DNA from: Bifidobacterium boum
GTDB lineage: Bacteria; Actinomycetota; Actinomycetes; Actinomycetales; Bifidobacteriaceae
Direction: 5' to 3'
NCBI RefSeq assembly: GCF_000741535.1
Contig: NZ_JGYQ01000015.1
Coordinates: 62,001 to 126,000 of the forward strand
DNA: 64,000 nt
Part shown: one piece after another, positions 61,373-64,000 of the stretch
Numbering within the stretch: position 1 is the stretch's first letter
Layout: each line of letters begins with the position of its first letter
Program-made: the position numbers and the translations under genes
Notes under the pieces: model-generated
Databases searched by the model: none
What the model was told of the DNA's origin: nothing
What the model saw: the letters and a program-made list of their open reading frames with translations, nothing else

Positions 61373-61828
61373 ATGACAACGATAACCGATGTCGCGGCAT
61401 ACATACTCCAGAACAACGGCACGATGAGCACCATGAAGCTCGAGAAGCTGTGCTTCTACTCCCAGGCCCAATCATTGTCGAAACGCGGTGTCCCGCTTTT
61501 TGACGAAGACTTCCAGGCATGGCGCAATGGGCCGGTGTCGCCAGCGCTGTTCAATCTCCACCGTCATCTGTTCCTCATCCATGCTGGCGAGCTTGACCAG
61601 TTCCTTCCTGATGGCACACCGCGCCTGACGGACGAGGAGAAAACAATCATCGACGTGGTGTGCGGGCAGCTCGCATCAAAGACCGGCAATCAGCTTAGCG
61701 AACGCACACACGCTGAAGCACCTTGGCGGGACGCACGTGCCGGACTTTCGCCGGCCGACCCCTGCAATCGGACAATCGGCAAGGATTCCATCGCGCGATT
61801 CTATACAGCAAACCCCGTCGTCCGATAG
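61373..61828 (+). CDS. Panacea (SocA/DUF4065) domain protein, probable antitoxin
   Basis: A 151-residue protein that is almost entirely a Panacea domain: VAAYILQNNG, then MKLEKLCFYSQAQSLSKRG and LFDEDFQAWRNGPVSPALF, the family's most conserved stretch, ending with an acidic/basic helix pair and FYTANPVVR. GGGGAGGATGGC precedes the ATG at 61373. Panacea domains (PanA) neutralise many unrelated toxins, including RelA/SpoT-type toxSAS. The synthetase gene next door and divergent to it is therefore the likely partner. In most known pairs both genes are on one strand, so the head-to-head arrangement is unusual. It could also be a phage- or plasmid-derived regulatory protein. Confidence 0.85.
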   Translation: MTTITDVAAYILQNNGTMSTMKLEKLCFYSQAQSLSKRGVPLFDEDFQAWRNGPVSPALFNLHRHLFLIHAGELDQFLPDGTPRLTDEEKTIIDVVCGQLASKTGNQLSERTHAEAPWRDARAGLSPADPCNRTIGKDSIARFYTANPVVR

Positions 61829-61921
61829 GGTCCGGCGTAACGCGTTCATGCCCGGTACATCAATGGCCAGCGCATTATGCTGAAACGCTACAAGCCGGCG
61901 GAACGGCAGAAACCAAGGGAA

Positions 61922-62254
61922 TATCTGCCCGTGGTGCGATCGGATAGTCGCACTGCGCAAAAGCATCAGCCGCCACAACCAAATTCCATGACATATCCGG
62001 CTGTTGCGCGACCCGCCAGTCGCACTACGGGCAGATAGCCAGCCCCAAGACCGGAATCCGCAATGCATCGGCACGCCGTGCAACCAACCAGTCACACCGC
62101 AGGCAGATACCTGCTATTGGCATCAAATCCCGGTATCTACCCGCCCGCTGTGCGACCGGATAGTCACATCACAAGCAGATACCAGCACCCCCAAGCGCAA
62201 TCCCGTCACAAAACTGCCCGCCGGGCGACCAACCAGTCACACGACGGGCAGTTA
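61922..62254. repeat. Repeat cluster B: five CTGCCCG-TGCGACC-GTCGCA-CGGGCAG units
   Basis: Units near 61922-61960, 61995-62037, 62071-62109, 62134-62181 and 62212-62254. The clearest is CTGCCCGCCGGGCGACC then CAGTCACACGACGGGCAG, whose outer arms pair. Spacing is 60 to 80 bases. Same family as cluster A on the other side of the synthetase-Panacea pair. No gene seen between 61829 and 62295. Confidence 0.85.
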
Positions 62255-62295
62255 GCGGCCAAGACAGGAAGACAGAGCAGACAGGAGAAACAAGC

Positions 62296-64000
62296 CTACT
62301 CGCGATCGAGCAGCGCGGTCAGCGCCCACAGAATCGACACCACGTCAATCGCCTCCTGCAGGAACGCGCCGACAACCGCAGGAATCAGGTTGAACGCGGC
62401 ACACACCATGCCCACAATCGCCAGCGACAAGCCGGCAACCACCGCCTGCAGCATGACGCGCTTGGTCCGGCGCGCAATCGCAATCGCCTTCGGCACGCAC
62501 GCGATGTCATCGTTCATGATGACCACTTGCGCGGATTCCGAGGCGGCAGTCGTCGTGCCATCAGTCATCGCCATGCCGATATCAGCGGCCGCGAGCACCG
62601 GGGCATCGTTCACGCCGTCGCCGACCATCATCGACACTGGGCGCGTGGTCGATTCGCCGACCAGCTTCTGGATGATCCGATCCCACCACGGTTGCACCGC
62701 GACCTTATCCTGCGCTGCGGAACGCACCGTATTCACCTTGTCTTCCGGCAGCAGCTCGGCATGCACGTCCGTAATGCCGACCTCGTCGGCGATGATGCGG
62801 GCGCTGGGCTCCTTGTCACCGGTCACCATCGTCAGACGCTCGACACCCAGTCCGCGCAGACGTTGCAACGATTCTTTCGCGTTCGGCCGTGGAATATCCT
62901 TCATCACGATGCGCGCCGCAAGCTTGCCGTTGACCGCCACATACGTGGCCATTTCGTCAGGCGCGAGACCGCCGAAGCGGCTGTCCGGGAAGAAGTCGAG
63001 CGGCGTGGCGGACTGCGGCTGCAGACCGGCATCCACCTGGGCTTGCGTGACGTACGCGAACCGGCCGACACTGATGTTCAGGCCGTTGACCGTACCGGAA
63101 ATCCCCTTGCCGGCGTCCTCATGGATGTTCTTGACAACCGGGTAATCGCCGCGGCGATGCCCCGGATCGGTCGCAGGTTGCGCACAATTGCGATTGCCCT
63201 TGTCGTAGCGGTCGTGCAGGCGGTCGAGCGCCGCCGCGCCGGCCTTGACGATGCCTTTCGACAGGATGTGCACGGAATAGGTTTCCACAACACCCGCGAG
63301 CATAAGGATGTGATCCTTGTCGATGCGAGCGTGCGCAGCCCCAGCTTCGACACCGACACCAGCATGCTCGGCACCAGTGGCAACCATTCCCATCGCAGTG
63401 GCATGCACCGGAATATCCGCACCCGCATCCGGCAACAAATCAACACGCACAACCTGCGGTTGCTTGACCGTCAACGTGCCGGTCTTATCGAAGAAGATAT
63501 GCGAGACACGGCCAAGATTCTCCAGAACCTCCTGTGCCTTGATGAGGATCCCCGCCTTCGCCAAACGACCAGTACCCGCCATATACGCGACCGGAGCGGC
63601 AATCAGCAGCGGGCACGGCGTAGCCAGCACGAGCACTTGTGCGAAGCGGGTCGGCACGCCGGACACGCCCCACGCCACGCACGCGATCACCAGCGAAATC
63701 ACCGTGAACGGCACGGCCAGGATATCCGCGGTTTTGACGACGGTTGCGCGCGAATTCTGCGCGGACGAGACCAGCTCGAGGATGCGCTGATACTGCGAAT
63801 CATGCGACAACTGGGTTGCCCGCATGGTGAACGCGGTCGAACCATTGACCGCGCCAGACATGACCCGCGCCCCGGCGAACACTTCACGCGGCACCGGTTC
63901 ACCGTTGATATTGCTCAAATCGAGAGTCGCCTGGCCGCTCATCAGCACGCCATCGACCGGCACGGTCTCGCCGGGGAGCACGGTCAGCACGTCATCAAGC
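62296..64000 (-). CDS. P1B-type heavy-metal ATPase, start outside window
   Basis: Metal-exporting P-type ATPase; the visible part is the C-terminal ~568 residues. Present are the actuator loop written SNINGEPVP (usually TGEP/TGES), the membrane metal site ATPCPLLIAAPVA (TPC), the phosphorylation site DKTGTLT, TMVTGDKEPS and the hinge GDGVNDAPVLAAADIGMAM, and two final membrane helices. N-terminal helices and any metal-binding domain lie beyond 64000. TPC instead of CPC makes the ion uncertain. No stop or start is seen at the right edge. The gene is just past repeat cluster B. Confidence 0.9.
   Translation of the reverse strand, partial: LDDVLTVLPGETVPVDGVLMSGQATLDLSNINGEPVPREVFAGARVMSGAVNGSTAFTMRATQLSHDSQYQRILELVSSAQNSRATVVKTADILAVPFTVISLVIACVAWGVSGVPTRFAQVLVLATPCPLLIAAPVAYMAGTGRLAKAGILIKAQEVLENLGRVSHIFFDKTGTLTVKQPQVVRVDLLPDAGADIPVHATAMGMVATGAEHAGVGVEAGAAHARIDKDHILMLAGVVETYSVHILSKGIVKAGAAALDRLHDRYDKGNRNCAQPATDPGHRRGDYPVVKNIHEDAGKGISGTVNGLNISVGRFAYVTQAQVDAGLQPQSATPLDFFPDSRFGGLAPDEMATYVAVNGKLAARIVMKDIPRPNAKESLQRLRGLGVERLTMVTGDKEPSARIIADEVGITDVHAELLPEDKVNTVRSAAQDKVAVQPWWDRIIQKLVGESTTRPVSMMVGDGVNDAPVLAAADIGMAMTDGTTTAASESAQVVIMNDDIACVPKAIAIARRTKRVMLQAVVAGLSLAIVGMVCAAFNLIPAVVGAFLQEAIDVVSILWALTALLDRE

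Overview
The window reads as chromosomal DNA of a bifidobacterium with a foreign element at its left edge. From about 5.1 kb onward the DNA is GC-rich and carries typical bifidobacterial genes: sucrose phosphorylase with the ScrT permease and a ScrR-like LacI regulator, an AglA-type alpha-glucosidase beside its LacI regulator, ketol-acid reductoisomerase, adenylosuccinate synthetase next to paired crcB genes, class II fructose-bisphosphate aldolase, and a thiS-thiF-thiG cluster. No species is claimed. The sucrose phosphorylase is clearly related to, but not identical with, my recollection of the B. adolescentis and B. longum enzymes.

Layout. 1-~5.07 kb: end of a lower-GC Firmicutes-type mobilizable transposon of the Tn4451 kind (TnpX large serine recombinase, TnpW, DUF3847 protein, frameshifted MobA/MobL relaxase, partial glycosyltransferase cargo). 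It sits immediately upstream of a TPP riboswitch, its terminator, and thiSFG (5.1-7.4 kb). 7.9-13 kb is an accessory patch: an AAA_14/DUF4143 ATPase behind three 23-nt direct repeats, an amino-acid permease, an IS remnant, a two-repeat DivIVA-like protein, and a decayed HTH/nucleotidyltransferase-like pair. 13-25.6 kb: alpha-glucosidase and LacI, a CPA2 antiporter, a second amino-acid permease, a two-gene ABC exporter, another LacI beside a GH1 beta-glucosidase remnant, and an SGNH hydrolase. 26-34 kb: ilvC, an MHS-family permease behind a short leader ORF and attenuator-like hairpins, then the sucrose genes. 34-49 kb: two chloride-channel-family genes, two overlapping crcB pairs, the sucrose regulator, the livHMGF and livK branched-chain amino-acid uptake genes (LivH carries an extracellular beta-sandwich domain), and purA. 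49-60 kb: polysaccharide deacetylase, fba, an SDR, tRNA-Gly(CCC), a 52-residue membrane protein, an EamA exporter, a peptide deformylase, three parS-like sites, a PAP2 phosphatase, HtpX and a ferredoxin-NADP reductase. 60-62 kb: a divergent RelA/SpoT-synthetase and Panacea-domain pair, probably a toxSAS-PanA toxin-antitoxin locus, flanked on both sides by the same palindromic repeat family. 62.3 kb to the end: a P1B-type metal ATPase running off the window.

Functional links. Sucrose would enter through ScrT and be split by sucrose phosphorylase; matching palindromes before sucP and before the 36.3-37.3 kb LacI gene suggest that regulator controls both. The thi genes would make the thiazole of thiamine under TPP feedback. 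The purA-crcB-crcB-clc block is tightly overlapped and probably co-transcribed, with liv genes following on the same strand. The intergenic DNA holds several families of short palindromic repeats. The cluster of parS-like sites suggests this segment lies in the origin-proximal part of the chromosome.
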